Source: Cyclobacteriaceae bacterium
Lineage (GTDB): Bacteria > Bacteroidota > Bacteroidia > Cytophagales > Cyclobacteriaceae
NCBI GenBank assembly: GCA_028281285.1
Contig: JANQKF010000013.1
Coordinates: 434,001-498,000, forward strand
Length of the DNA stretch: 64,000 nucleotides
Direction: 5' to 3'
A model generated the notes under the pieces. It ran no database searches. It saw only the letters and a program-made list of their open reading frames with translations, and was not told the DNA's origin. The position numbers and the translations under genes were made by a program. Below, one piece after another: positions 1 through 10,053 of this stretch. Position 1 is the stretch's first letter; every line of letters begins with the position of its first letter.

Positions 1-2
1 AT

Positions 3-2015
3 ACGAACAACGACTTTTTTAAAGTTTTCTCCTTCGAATTATTGTCTGGAGACCCATCAAAAGTTTTACTTGAGCCGAACGAAGTCATTTTAACCGAGAC
101 AACGGCAAGAAAGATATTCAATCGGATTGATGTGGTTGGCGAAGTGATTCGGTTCGAAAATGGCACCCAGTACAAAATCACCGGGATTGCCAAAGATCCG
201 CCAAACTACTCACATTTGAAATTCGAGGCGATAGGATCCTTGATTACTTTACAGGAAAAGAATCGCAGTGTAACAACCGACTTTGGGGTCATTTGGAGCA
301 GTTATGTCTATGTATTATTACCGGAAGGCTACAGTTTAGACCAGGTTCAACAAAATCTTGACCGGTTGGCCGAGGAAGAGAATCCAAAACTGGTTTATTG
401 GACGCTGTCAATGGGATTGCAAAACATCGATGATATTTTTCCAGGTGATGGTCGATACAACCAGTTTTCTGTGGTCATGCCCAAAGAAAAAGTCACTTCT
501 GTAGTGATTTTGGCACTTATTGTTTTATTCTCAGCCTGCTTCAATTATACCAACTTATCACTTGCCAGATCCCTTAAGCGAGCAAAGGAAGTAGGAGTCA
601 GAAAAGTTGTTGGTGCCAGAAAAGGAAACCTGTTCTTTCAATTCATTCTTGAAGCAATCATGGTATCACTGGTTTCAGTAGTGATTTCGTTTTTATTGTT
701 CAATGTGGTCAAGTCAGAATTTTTGTCTCTCGACTTATACATCGAAAGGACATTGACACTGGATGTTAGCACCCAGGTTTATTTCTACTTTATAATTTTC
801 GCAATTGCGATTGGATTTCTAGCAGGCCTATTCCCCTCTTTGATTATGACACGTTTCAAGCCTGTCAATATTCTAAAAGGAGCCAGCTCCATCAAAACCG
901 GAAATGGGGTGGGTATAAGAAAGGTTCTTGTGGCCATCCAGTTCGCACTATCCATGGGATTTGCCACTCTTGTCGTCATGGCCTATAAGCAGTACAACTA
1001 TGCGTTGAATTTTGACCTCGGCTTTGAAACTGAAAACATATTAAATGTTGATCTACAGTTCAATGATGTGGACTTGGTAAAAAATCAATTTTCCAGGATC
1101 CCAGAGGTGACAGGCATTTCCTCTTCGAGCATCTTGGCCAGTACTGGCAGTTCACAGTCAAACTGGGTCAAGTATAAGGATCGGCTGGATTCCGTGAACA
1201 GTTACACTTTCGATGTGGACTATAGTTATTTCAAGAATATGGGCCATGAACTGGTAGCAGGAACAGGTTTTGATGAAGGCAATGATCAAGGCAAAATCGT
1301 AGTGACTGAATTACTTGTCAAAGAACTTGGAATCAACTCACCATTTGAAGCGATTGGAGAGACAATCAGTTATTTCCAGAAAAACTGGACGATCATAGGA
1401 GTGGTAAAAGACTTCCACTATGGCACCATCAATGATGAAATCTCCCCTTTTGTTTTCACCAGTGGCAGACAGGACCATTACAATATCAATCTAAAAATAA
1501 GCTCAACGAATATTGTTGAAACGATGCGATCTCTTGACGAGGCTTGGAGGCAAGTTGACCAGGCAAATGCCTTTCAGGCAAAGTTCTATGACGAATGGTT
1601 TGAACTTACTTACCAAGAGATCTCCGCCTCTATGAAGATTTTTTCCTTTCTGGCCGGAATCGCCATTTGCATTTCAATTCTGGGTTTGTTAGGCATGGCC
1701 GTTTACACAGCTGAATCAAGGGTGAAGGAACTTGCCATTCGTAAAGTCCTGGGGGCTACGTTGTCGAATTTATTGGTACTGCTTAGCAGAAACTTCATTG
1801 TGATATTCATAATCTCTGCCTTAGTGGCTATACCCGCAGCCTACTATCTCTACCAAGAAACCATTGTGGCAGACGCCATCTACAGCATCGAACTTGGCTT
1901 CTGGGAGTTTGGCAGTGGGGCGTTGTTGATTATTATCATCGCCCTATTGACTATTAGTAGTCAAACTATGAAGGCTGCAAGATCTAACCCTGCGGAAAGC
2001 TTAAGAAACGAATGA
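3..2015 (+). CDS. FtsX/MacB-type ABC permease, 5' end missing
   Basis: The reading frame is open to the left edge, entering as TNNDFFKVFSFELLSGDP, so the true start lies outside the window; the first in-frame start-like codon is only a TTG at 42. The visible 670 residues cover most of the first periplasmic (MacB-PCD-like) domain, a three-helix FtsX unit whose first helix leads into NYTNLSLARSLKRAKEVGVRK, a second periplasmic domain and a terminal FtsX unit containing ESRVKELAIRKVLGA. The family moves or pulls on substrates at the inner membrane, powered by a separate ATPase. It resembles the gene at 5189-7819 more than the one between them. No ATPase gene is adjacent, so the partner is unknown. 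A good terminator follows at once. Confidence 0.9.
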   Translation, partial: TNNDFFKVFSFELLSGDPSKVLLEPNEVILTETTARKIFNRIDVVGEVIRFENGTQYKITGIAKDPPNYSHLKFEAIGSLITLQEKNRSVTTDFGVIWSSYVYVLLPEGYSLDQVQQNLDRLAEEENPKLVYWTLSMGLQNIDDIFPGDGRYNQFSVVMPKEKVTSVVILALIVLFSACFNYTNLSLARSLKRAKEVGVRKVVGARKGNLFFQFILEAIMVSLVSVVISFLLFNVVKSEFLSLDLYIERTLTLDVSTQVYFYFIIFAIAIGFLAGLFPSLIMTRFKPVNILKGASSIKTGNGVGIRKVLVAIQFALSMGFATLVVMAYKQYNYALNFDLGFETENILNVDLQFNDVDLVKNQFSRIPEVTGISSSSILASTGSSQSNWVKYKDRLDSVNSYTFDVDYSYFKNMGHELVAGTGFDEGNDQGKIVVTELLVKELGINSPFEAIGETISYFQKNWTIIGVVKDFHYGTINDEISPFVFTSGRQDHYNINLKISSTNIVETMRSLDEAWRQVDQANAFQAKFYDEWFELTYQEISASMKIFSFLAGIAICISILGLLGMAVYTAESRVKELAIRKVLGATLSNLLVLLSRNFIVIFIISALVAIPAAYYLYQETIVADAIYSIELGFWEFGSGALLIIIIALLTISSQTMKAARSNPAESLRNE

Positions 2016-2038
2016 CCTGAGTTGATTTATTGACCTAC

Positions 2039-2071
2039 AAAGGCTTAAACACTGAGTTTAGGCCTTTTTTT
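2039..2071 (+). terminator. Intrinsic terminator after the first permease
   Basis: A 12-bp stem (2039-2050 with 2056-2067) has one T-G wobble and a 5-nt loop. It is followed by a T tract at 2064-2071. It separates the first permease from the PadR transcription unit. Confidence 0.85.
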
Positions 2072-2108
2072 AATTTTATTCCATCGAGGTGTAACTTCTT
2101 TCGAAAAA

Positions 2109-2134
2109 AGCACGTCTACATTTTAGAACGTGCT
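2109..2134 (+). promoter_or_regulatory. Dyad operator candidate over the padR promoter
   Basis: A perfect inverted repeat AGCACGT-N12-ACGTGCT lies 15-40 bases before the PadR start. Between the arms sits TACATTTT (2117-2124), close to the Bacteroidota -7 element TAnnTTTG. A dyad centred on the -7 box just upstream of a PadR gene fits autorepression by PadR. I see no clear TTG element at the expected distance, so the promoter assignment is an inference. Confidence 0.5.
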
Positions 2135-2148
2135 AAATTTATCACCCT

Positions 2149-2487
2149 ATGAAAGGAACACATCTTGGAGAATTCCAGGAAATCGTGCTACTCACCATCA
2201 TGGTATTAGACGATAATGCCTATGGCGTTTCGATCAAAAGAGAAATTAAGACAAGAGCTGATCGAAACATCAGTCGGGGAGCCCTACATACCGCATTGAG
2301 TCGGATGGAAGAAAAAGGGCTCATAAAGTCCTGGCAAGGTGAAGCTAACAAACTGCGTGGAGGTATGCCGAAACGCTATTATGAAGTCACCAACAAAGGA
2401 GTGAATGCGCTGAAAGAAGCCAAAGATGTTCGTGACCAGCTTTGGAACGAAGTGCCCAGGCTCAGGTTACAACATAACTATGGATGA
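2149..2487 (+). CDS. PadR family transcriptional regulator
   Basis: This 112-residue protein is a PadR-type winged-helix DNA-binding regulator. The N-terminus LGEFQEIVLLTIMVLDDNAYGVSI is the typical PadR opening. It is followed by the recognition helix (SRGALHTALSRMEEKGLI, about 43-60) and the wing with KRYYEVTNKG (about 75-84). It is the short form without a long C-terminal helical domain. The stop overlaps the start of the next permease by 8 nt (ATG at 2480), so the two are co-transcribed and probably translationally coupled. This pairing is usual for large permeases carrying a short cytoplasmic prefix domain. PadR proteins usually repress neighbouring transporter genes; the ligand cannot be told from sequence. 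Confidence 0.93.
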   Translation: MKGTHLGEFQEIVLLTIMVLDDNAYGVSIKREIKTRADRNISRGALHTALSRMEEKGLIKSWQGEANKLRGGMPKRYYEVTNKGVNALKEAKDVRDQLWNEVPRLRLQHNYG

Positions 2488-5146
2488 TTTCCCAACACCG
2501 CCCGCGCTCTTTTCGAGGCTTTTTCAATGGTTTTGTAAAGAGGAGCTGTATCCCGAATTGCAGGGTGACCTACTTGAAGAATTCTCCTTGAACACAGAAG
2601 AGTTTGGTCGAAAAAGGGCCAGACAAATCTACCGGAGAGAAGTCCTGAAAATGGTCCGTCCTTCAATAATCAAAGCACTAAAAAAAACAACCGTCTTACC
2701 TATGTTCAAAATAAATTTCAAACTCGCCCTCAGAGGCCTAATCAAACAAAGGCTCTATACCTTGATCAACATTGGCGGACTTGCAATGAGCGTTGCAGTG
2801 GCCACACTGATACTCTTGTATGTACAAAGTGAAACAAGCTATGATAACTATCACCCGGTTAAGGATAGACTCTACAGGTTGGCTGTGGATAGAACCTATC
2901 CTGATCATGTGTCAAGCTATGCAAGAACTCCCGTTTCGATGGGCGAACAGGCAGCACTTGATTTCCCGGATATCGAAGCCTTTACCAAGGTATTTCGGAA
3001 TAATGGTGGGGTGAACATCACCTATAACAACGAGACCTTCCTGGAAAATTACCTTGTCGCGGCAGACCACAATTTCTTTGAAATCTTTGGGATTAAACTC
3101 ATTGATGGCAAGAGAGACGAAGTCTTCAGTGTCCAGAATGCGGCCATACTTTCAGAGAATGCTGCTCTGAGATATTTTGGCGATGAGTCACCACTGGGTA
3201 AAATTCTACAATCCGATCTGGGAGATCTCATTGTAACAGGAGTGGTGGAAAATACACCTCGAAACACCCATTTCAAATTTGATGTTATGGTTGATTTCGA
3301 AATCCTCGATCTGGCTTACCTGCAAAAACCCAACTTCCTTAATTTTGGCGTATTTAACTTCCTGGTCCTCAAAGAAGGAGTATCCCCAGAATCTGTCAAT
3401 GCAAAATTTGATCAGATCGTTGAAAACTACGCAGCTGGCGAAATTGAAAGGCGGTTGAAAATGTCTTTTGAGGACTATAAGGCGAGTGGCAACGGCTACA
3501 ACTACTTCCTACAGCCTATTCAGGACATACACCTTAATTCTCAGTTGGAAGGAGAGTTCCAGGCGAACGGTAATGTAACTTATATCTACCTATTCCTGGC
3601 CATTGCCTTTTTTGTCATCATCCTTGCGATGGTAAATTTCGTGAATTTAGCCACTGCCAGGGCAACCGATCGCGCCAAAGAAGTCGGAATTCGCAAGGTC
3701 ATGGGCTCTTTAAGAAAGCAACTCATTAGTCAGTTCCTTATTGAGTCTGTTTTGGTCACCATCAGCGGAACAATCGTTGGCTTATTACTCGCTTACCTCC
3801 TATTGCCCCTTTTCAACAATTTCGCTGATACACAGATTATCTTTGGACAGGCAGTCGGACCTTATGCCTATGGTGCATTAGCTTTATTTTCTCTACTTCT
3901 GGGTCTTTTAGCAGGTTTATATCCTGCATTTATTCTGTCCTCTTTTAAACATGTAACTGTTCTCAAAGGAAAATTCATTAGAGGAAAGAAAGGTCAATGG
4001 ACAAGAAACGGACTTGTGGTATTCCAATTCCTGATCTCTATCGTCTTAATCTGCTCTACGCTAATTGTTGGACAACAGATGAATTTTATGCAGAACAAAA
4101 ATCTCGGTTTTGACAGAGAAAATATAATCGTGATGCAGCGCACTGGTGGCCTCAAAGAGTTGGAAACCTTCAAGACGGAAGTGAAGAGGATTCCAGGTGT
4201 CACCAATATCGGTGGATCGAGTGCGCTGCCCGGGAGCAGTGAGCTTTATTTTGGAAGTTCCTTTGAGCTGGCAGGAAGTACAGAGTCCATCGCCCTGAGC
4301 TGCATGGTGGTAGAAGATGATTTTCTCAGTACAATGCACATGGACCTAAAGGCCGGTCGGTCATTCTCAACAGATTTTGAGGATTCATTGTCTATTATTT
4401 TGAACGAATCTGCAGCACGAGCTTTCGGTATCATTGACGATCCGATTGGAAAAATTATCAAAAATGATCGGGACGTTTCCAACCCCGATGGCCCCAAAGA
4501 CTATCGAGTGGTAGGAATCGTAAAGGATTTTAACTACAAGTCTTTACACAATGAAATCACACCTCTGGTTATTTTTAATAATGAACGATATTTAGAGGGT
4601 ACCCTCAACAATCTCGTGATCCGAGCAAATGTCGATCAGTCCTCCAGCATTATTAATTCACTTGAGGAGCTTTGGGTGGAGCATGCACCAAATCAAACTT
4701 TCCTTTACAACTTCCTGGATCAAAATCTGGATCAGCTCTATCAGATGGAGAAAAAATCGGGTGATCTGTTTCTCGCATTCACTGGAATAGCCATCCTTAT
4801 TGCCTGTATTGGTTTGTTCGGATTGGCCACCTTTGTGATCGGCAGTCGCATAAAGGAGATCGCAGTGCGTAAAGTGCTTGGAGCAGGATCCAGGCGTATC
4901 GTATTTTTGCTCATGTATGATTTCAACAAGCCAATCATCTTAGCCTTACTATTGTCTATTCCACTTGTCATTTTATTCATGAGCAATTGGTTGAACGGAT
5001 TTGCCTATCGTGTGGAGATGAGCAGCACATGGATTTCCTTTGTAACAGCAGGGCTAATCGCCTTAACAGTGGCTTGGATCACTGTAAGTTATCACTCCAT
5101 CAAAGCCGCGCTGTCAAATCCGGTGAAGAACCTCAGAAGTGAATGA
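2480..5146 (+). CDS. FtsX-type permease with N-terminal prefix domain
   Basis: The chosen start is ATG 2480 (MDDFPTPPALFSRLF), overlapping the end of padR; it gives 888 residues. Residues 1 to about 72 form the cytoplasmic permease prefix domain (ELQGDLLEEF) that occurs together with PadR regulators. A first membrane helix lies near 93-115. It is followed by a large periplasmic domain, a three-helix FtsX unit (NLATARATDRAKEVGIRKVMG), a further single helix, a second periplasmic domain and a final three-helix unit (SRIKEIAVRKVLGA). The layout is a duplicated FtsX module as in MacB-like exporters, but no ATP-binding subunit is encoded nearby. The cargo is unknown; export of, or resistance to, amphipathic compounds is a guess from the family. 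Confidence 0.92.
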   Translation: MDDFPTPPALFSRLFQWFCKEELYPELQGDLLEEFSLNTEEFGRKRARQIYRREVLKMVRPSIIKALKKTTVLPMFKINFKLALRGLIKQRLYTLINIGGLAMSVAVATLILLYVQSETSYDNYHPVKDRLYRLAVDRTYPDHVSSYARTPVSMGEQAALDFPDIEAFTKVFRNNGGVNITYNNETFLENYLVAADHNFFEIFGIKLIDGKRDEVFSVQNAAILSENAALRYFGDESPLGKILQSDLGDLIVTGVVENTPRNTHFKFDVMVDFEILDLAYLQKPNFLNFGVFNFLVLKEGVSPESVNAKFDQIVENYAAGEIERRLKMSFEDYKASGNGYNYFLQPIQDIHLNSQLEGEFQANGNVTYIYLFLAIAFFVIILAMVNFVNLATARATDRAKEVGIRKVMGSLRKQLISQFLIESVLVTISGTIVGLLLAYLLLPLFNNFADTQIIFGQAVGPYAYGALALFSLLLGLLAGLYPAFILSSFKHVTVLKGKFIRGKKGQWTRNGLVVFQFLISIVLICSTLIVGQQMNFMQNKNLGFDRENIIVMQRTGGLKELETFKTEVKRIPGVTNIGGSSALPGSSELYFGSSFELAGSTESIALSCMVVEDDFLSTMHMDLKAGRSFSTDFEDSLSIILNESAARAFGIIDDPIGKIIKNDRDVSNPDGPKDYRVVGIVKDFNYKSLHNEITPLVIFNNERYLEGTLNNLVIRANVDQSSSIINSLEELWVEHAPNQTFLYNFLDQNLDQLYQMEKKSGDLFLAFTGIAILIACIGLFGLATFVIGSRIKEIAVRKVLGAGSRRIVFLLMYDFNKPIILALLLSIPLVILFMSNWLNGFAYRVEMSSTWISFVTAGLIALTVAWITVSYHSIKAALSNPVKNLRSE

Positions 5147-5188
5147 CGAGTTGGCACGGATTCCATCACCTCAGTAAGATAACGATAG

Positions 5189-7819
5189 ATGAAAAAGTCA
5201 CTGCCTACACCCCCAAAGCTCTACAGCCGGCTATTCAAACGACTATGCCGGGATGAACTCTACTTTGAATTACAAGGTGACTTGCTGGAGGAGTATTGGC
5301 TAAATGTGGAGGAACGGGGATACAGAAAGGCGAACAGAGCCTACAAAATGGAAGTCGTAAGGCTAATCCGTCCTTCAGTATTAAAACTGTTTCAAAAACA
5401 AAAAAAACATTACAACAACACCGCTATGCTTAGAAATTATACAAAGGTGGCTTTCCGAAGTCTTTCCAAAAATAAACTGTTCACCTTCATCAATATTACC
5501 GGACTGGCCATCGGCATGTCTGTAGGGCTGCTTATTGTCAATCTGGTTTTTGATGCAGTCCAATTTGATCAATTCCATACTAATAAGGACAGATTGTACA
5601 GGGTTCTGAGTACTCCTGTGCGTCCAGGGCTGAACTCGGATCAATCAGCCACTGCTCCTAACATTCTTGGTGATCAGATGAAAGCCGACTTGCCAGGAGT
5701 TGACGAAGTGGTGAAAATCAGAAGATGGTTCTCCGGCAGAATAAAAATGGAAAAAGGAAGCCTTTTTACCCAAGGAATTTACGCTGATGAGAACTTCTTT
5801 GACGTATTCTCCTTTGATCTGAAAAGAGGCAACCCAAGTACAGCCCTTTCCAATCCATTTTCCATAATCATTACTGAAACCTTGGCGGAAACATTAAGAC
5901 CTGGAGAAGATCTGATGGGTCAAATCCTGACCATTCCTGATCGAGGTGAGTTTTTGGTCACTGGTATTGTGGCAGATCCCCCGGTGCATTCTCACATGAA
6001 GTTTCAGACAATCGCCTCCTTTAGTACCGTTAAGGCCTTGGAAGATCAGGGAATCATTTCCAACAATTCTCAAAGCTGGGAGGATTACTCTTCGGGATAT
6101 GTCTATTTTCTGTTAGAAGAGGGGCAACGCATGGACAATGTTCAAGTTTGGCTGAATCAAAAAGGTCTGGACGTTTCCAATCAATTTGAAAACCTCGATG
6201 TGACCTTTGCTACCCAGAAAATCACCTCCATCATTCCGGGTAAAGACCTGAACAATCAAATTGGAGCAGAACTAATCCCCTTGCCGATTATTATCCTTGG
6301 TGCTATTGCCATGGCCATTGTGTTATCCGCCTGCTTCAATTACACCAACTTAAGCATCGCGAGAGCGCTCAGACGATCAAAAGAAATTGGTGTTCGCAAA
6401 ATTGTAGGTAGTTCAAAGAGACAAATTTTCACTCAGTTCACTATCGAGACGGTCATAGTGACTCTGATTGCTGTCTTCTTTTCCTACTTTTTGTTCCTGG
6501 TCATCAAGCCATTATTCATGTTAAGCATTCCAAGGATTGATCAAATCATGCAACCTGAAACTCCTCCTACCCTAATGATCTTTTTTGTGCTCTTTTCCAT
6601 CGTCATCGGTCTGATAGCAGGTTTGTTTCCGGCTCTCTTTTTCTCGAAGATCAAACCACTTACTGCGCTAAGAAACAATTCTTCTCTAAAGCTTTTTTCT
6701 CATGTGAACATCCGAAAAGCGCTGATTGTAGTTCAATTCACCCTTTCAATCTTCTTCCTCATTACGATGAATGTGGTTTCCAAACAATATCGTTATGCCA
6801 TGATTCATGACATGGGATTTGAAAAGGAAAACATTCTAAACCTTTCATTGAATGGGAATGATGCCAGAAAATTGATCACCGAAATCGAGAAGATTCCAGA
6901 AGTATCGAAGATTTCTGCCTCCTCCATGGTGGTTGGAACCGGAGCCAGCCAGAGCTATATGATTAAGAACCCGGTTCGTAACGATTCGGCTTATTTGAAC
7001 TTCATTTCAGCCACACCTGAATATTTTGACATTCATGATATCGATGTTGTCGCTGGAAGCATCTATGAGCCACGGAAGCCCGAGGAGCGACTAAATCGAA
7101 TGATGGTCAACGAAAAGTTTGTTGAGTTTCAGGGCTATTCGTCCAACCAGGAAATTCTGGGAGAACAGTTTATAATCAATGGACAACCGGTTACGGTAAC
7201 GGGCGTTGTGGAAGACTTCAACTTCCAATACATCGAAGAGCCCATTCGCAGTTTGGTCTTTTTTGAATCCGATATTCGGTTCGATTTTCTTAACCTAAGT
7301 ATCCAAACGGCCCTTCTTCCAAACACAATTGATAAACTTGAAACCGCATGGGATGTGGTGGACTCTGAAACAGAACTGGAAGTGAAATTCCTGGATCAGG
7401 AGTTGGAGGAATCAAATGCTTTTTTGGTCATCTTCGTTCGAGTGTTCGGATTTCTCGGCTTTATTGCCGCAAGCATAGCCTGTCTTGGTCTGTTGGGAAT
7501 GGCCGTATTCAACGCAGAAACCAGAATCAAAGAGATTGGGATCAGAAAGGCAGTAGGCGCTAGCATCGGAAACCTCGTAATGATCCTTTCCAAAACGTTC
7601 ATCCGATTAATCTCTATTTCGGGAATTGTGGGAAGTTTTCTGGCTTATTTGGTCTTGGACAAATTGGTCCTTGCGCAAATTCATTATCGTGTCAGTATTG
7701 GAGTCCTCGAAATCATGACAGCGATCGTCATCCTATTCAGTTTGGCAATTTTGGCCGTAGGATCACAAACCTGGAAAGCAGCAAGGCGAAATCCGGTAGA
7801 GTCGCTTCGTTATGAATAA
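5189..7819 (+). CDS. FtsX-type permease with N-terminal prefix domain, paralogue
   Basis: This 876-residue protein has the same design as its upstream neighbour: prefix domain 1 to about 70 (ELQGDLLEEYWLNVEERG), first helix near 97-118, periplasmic domain, FtsX helices with NYTNLSIARALRRSKEIGVRK, another helix, second periplasmic domain and terminal FtsX unit with TRIKEIGIRKAVGA. It begins 42 nt after the preceding stop, with no terminator between, so padR and the two permeases look like one transcription unit. Sequence wording is closer to the truncated permease at the left edge than to the middle one, which suggests two duplication events. As with the others, no ATPase lies in this stretch. 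Confidence 0.92.
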   Translation: MKKSLPTPPKLYSRLFKRLCRDELYFELQGDLLEEYWLNVEERGYRKANRAYKMEVVRLIRPSVLKLFQKQKKHYNNTAMLRNYTKVAFRSLSKNKLFTFINITGLAIGMSVGLLIVNLVFDAVQFDQFHTNKDRLYRVLSTPVRPGLNSDQSATAPNILGDQMKADLPGVDEVVKIRRWFSGRIKMEKGSLFTQGIYADENFFDVFSFDLKRGNPSTALSNPFSIIITETLAETLRPGEDLMGQILTIPDRGEFLVTGIVADPPVHSHMKFQTIASFSTVKALEDQGIISNNSQSWEDYSSGYVYFLLEEGQRMDNVQVWLNQKGLDVSNQFENLDVTFATQKITSIIPGKDLNNQIGAELIPLPIIILGAIAMAIVLSACFNYTNLSIARALRRSKEIGVRKIVGSSKRQIFTQFTIETVIVTLIAVFFSYFLFLVIKPLFMLSIPRIDQIMQPETPPTLMIFFVLFSIVIGLIAGLFPALFFSKIKPLTALRNNSSLKLFSHVNIRKALIVVQFTLSIFFLITMNVVSKQYRYAMIHDMGFEKENILNLSLNGNDARKLITEIEKIPEVSKISASSMVVGTGASQSYMIKNPVRNDSAYLNFISATPEYFDIHDIDVVAGSIYEPRKPEERLNRMMVNEKFVEFQGYSSNQEILGEQFIINGQPVTVTGVVEDFNFQYIEEPIRSLVFFESDIRFDFLNLSIQTALLPNTIDKLETAWDVVDSETELEVKFLDQELEESNAFLVIFVRVFGFLGFIAASIACLGLLGMAVFNAETRIKEIGIRKAVGASIGNLVMILSKTFIRLISISGIVGSFLAYLVLDKLVLAQIHYRVSIGVLEIMTAIVILFSLAILAVGSQTWKAARRNPVESLRYE

Positions 7820-7823
7820 AAGA

Positions 7824-7880
7824 AGAGGAAGTGATGAGATGAAGAAGTGAATAAGCCTCCTCACTTCATTACTTCCTTTC
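7824..7880. terminator. Imperfect hairpin between convergent genes
   Basis: The 65-base gap between the convergent permease and acylase genes holds a long imperfect inverted repeat. GGAAGTGATGA and AAGTGA on the left face TCACTTCATTACTTCC on the right, with an insertion in the left arm. It is placed to act as a bidirectional terminator. The pairing is interrupted, so confidence is limited. Confidence 0.4.
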
Positions 7881-7884
7881 TTAA

Positions 7885-10053
7885 TTACTTTCTCTTTCCT
7901 GGCTTATACGTTTCCTCCGCACGTGCCTCTACATCATCTCGATAATAGGCCACATCCTTGAACTGGACGTCAGCATACCGCTGTGCCTGGTCATCAAAAT
8001 GTGGAGAATTCGGGTCGTTACTTTGTCCACCTGCCAGCATGCTTTTGGCTTTTACTTTGTCACCAAACTCAACAACTGCGACAAAGCTATTGCCTCGATA
8101 GCCATAGATTCGTTTTGTATTCTCTCCAGCCCTTGCACCATAAGCAGCCAAAGCTCCCCATCTCGCAGTAGTTAAACCGACAGGAATACTTTCCTTCTCA
8201 TCATCGTATTGAAGATTAATGTCTCCTGTCAATCGCTGAAATCTATTGTACTCGCCCCATGGGATTTGCCAATCCCCAAAATCATCAGTTAGTCTTGCTA
8301 CAGCCTTGCCAAAAATCTCGAGCCTCTTCGATTCCGGCATCCCCGTTCCGTAATAATGGAATCTATCCAAGCCACTCAAACGTTGCGGATTACCTCCATC
8401 AGCATAGAGTTGCATACCGTAAAAATGGGCTAGTGTCATCCCGACCGAATTCTTTCCTGATTTCATATCCCAGTTTTTCAAGACATTGATTGCACCAGCA
8501 AGCGATCGGTCCTTATTGCGTGCTCGTTCATATGCCCTGACCAATCCCGGAATTACCTTTTCAAAGGCAGGCAAATAGGGATCATGGGCCAAATCAATTA
8601 AACCATCAAGGGTCAAGTCTTTAGCGTCTTTCAAGACTCTCACCGCGTTCACTCCTCTAAAATTCTCGGGATCAGGGGCCATATAATAGGGATAATCCTC
8701 CTTTTTGGGACTGAATTCCATAGCCGCAGTAAATGGAGTCGAATTACAATTTTGAATCCATCCGTTCCCCGGATTTATAATAGTGATGATTTCATCTAAT
8801 TCGTGCATTCCTTGCCAGTCAGTAGCCGGATTGGAGCCATCCACTGGTCTCGAATAATCAAACTGAGGATCACGCTTGGGAATGAAGTCTCCATGATAGT
8901 ACGCAATGGTGCCATCGGCATCAGCATACACGGTATTATTTGAAGAATTCCTGCGGATCTTCATCATTTCCCAGAACTCATCGTGATTGTTCGTTTTGGT
9001 TCTGGTGAACGATTGGATCAATGCATCCACAGGTTCCCAATTCAGTTTTGTAGCGACCCATTGATCTCCAACTTTACCCGTAATCGGTCCATGATGTGTG
9101 CGGTACATAGGAAATGTCTTTTCCTCAAAACCATCTCCGGACTTGTATTTTAAGGTAACCTCTGACGTCCAGACATCACGCCATTCATCGCCATATTTGT
9201 ATTGTAACTTGCCATCTCGTTCTTCAACTGTCTCCAGGAAATCATCTTTGAAATCCACACGTGTGGAAGTATGCATCCATCCATTCTTCTCATTAAAACC
9301 CTGGTAGATAAAGAACTGTCCCCAGGTAGTAGCCCCGTATGCATTGAGTCCTTCTTCGCTGACTACTTGAGACTCTCCTCTGAAGTAGAAGGATGTATGA
9401 GGATTGATTAGCAACATCGCATTTCCAGAAGCGGTATGATCGCCTGAAATCGCAAAACCATTCGAACCCTTTGGTTCGGTTTTAAAGTCTTCCTTTTCCA
9501 GAAAATCGACAAAGGCAGTAGCTTGGTTCTCTCCATAAAATTGCTCAATCCTCCTTGTCGAGACACTTTCAATATCCCCTCCTATTGATCCTTCGAAGAA
9601 AAACATAGGAAACCAAGGCTCGAATCTGGTAAGCAGTTTGGGCTGCACTTCAGGATGTGTATGAAGATAATAGTTTATACCATCGGCATAGGCATCACAT
9701 AGATCTTTGAGCCATTGTGGCGCAGAGTCGTAATGTGCCTTTGCCTCATCAATAGTCATGTAGAGGCACGCTCTAAGATCACTGTAAATAGCATCTATAC
9801 CCTCCACTTCGGCAAGTCGACCAATCGCCCAATAATAGTTTCTTTCGACTCGCGGAAAATCGTCCTCACATTGGGCATAAAGCATCCCGAATACAGCGTT
9901 GGCATCCGTTTTCCCATAGATATGAGGAATTCCGAAATCATCACGAATAATAGTCACGTTGTTGGCATGTTCTTCCCATCTGGATAATTCATCATTTCCA
10001 GACGAAGTACAACCAACTGCAACAACAAGGAATAGGAACAAGAGCTTTTTCAT
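7885..10053 (-). CDS. Penicillin acylase family lipoprotein (S45 Ntn-hydrolase)
   Basis: This 722-residue protein starts with a lipoprotein signal (lipobox VAVGC, Cys15), so it should be anchored in an envelope membrane. The family are N-terminal-nucleophile amidohydrolases made as a precursor that cuts itself into two chains. The expected new N-terminus is Ser197 in KGSNGFAISG, followed by the beta-chain core with LLINPH. The alpha-chain opening, IRDDFGIPHIYGKTD (35-49), is also typical. Known members remove acyl groups from penicillins, N-acyl-homoserine lactones, aculeacin or other amides; the substrate here cannot be assigned. It stands alone, converging on the permeases and with dsbA-like upstream on the same strand. 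Confidence 0.9.
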   Translation of the reverse strand: MKKLLFLFLVVAVGCTSSGNDELSRWEEHANNVTIIRDDFGIPHIYGKTDANAVFGMLYAQCEDDFPRVERNYYWAIGRLAEVEGIDAIYSDLRACLYMTIDEAKAHYDSAPQWLKDLCDAYADGINYYLHTHPEVQPKLLTRFEPWFPMFFFEGSIGGDIESVSTRRIEQFYGENQATAFVDFLEKEDFKTEPKGSNGFAISGDHTASGNAMLLINPHTSFYFRGESQVVSEEGLNAYGATTWGQFFIYQGFNEKNGWMHTSTRVDFKDDFLETVEERDGKLQYKYGDEWRDVWTSEVTLKYKSGDGFEEKTFPMYRTHHGPITGKVGDQWVATKLNWEPVDALIQSFTRTKTNNHDEFWEMMKIRRNSSNNTVYADADGTIAYYHGDFIPKRDPQFDYSRPVDGSNPATDWQGMHELDEIITIINPGNGWIQNCNSTPFTAAMEFSPKKEDYPYYMAPDPENFRGVNAVRVLKDAKDLTLDGLIDLAHDPYLPAFEKVIPGLVRAYERARNKDRSLAGAINVLKNWDMKSGKNSVGMTLAHFYGMQLYADGGNPQRLSGLDRFHYYGTGMPESKRLEIFGKAVARLTDDFGDWQIPWGEYNRFQRLTGDINLQYDDEKESIPVGLTTARWGALAAYGARAGENTKRIYGYRGNSFVAVVEFGDKVKAKSMLAGGQSNDPNSPHFDDQAQRYADVQFKDVAYYRDDVEARAEETYKPGKRK

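Noticed and set aside
42-2015. A complete permease gene starting at position 42
   Set aside because: Position 42 is a TTG inside a conserved segment; the frame is open to the edge, so the gene is truncated by the window.
9098-9987. Open frames on the plus strand opposite the acylase gene
   Set aside because: They are antisense shadows without recognisable motifs, and the minus-strand frame has full family similarity.
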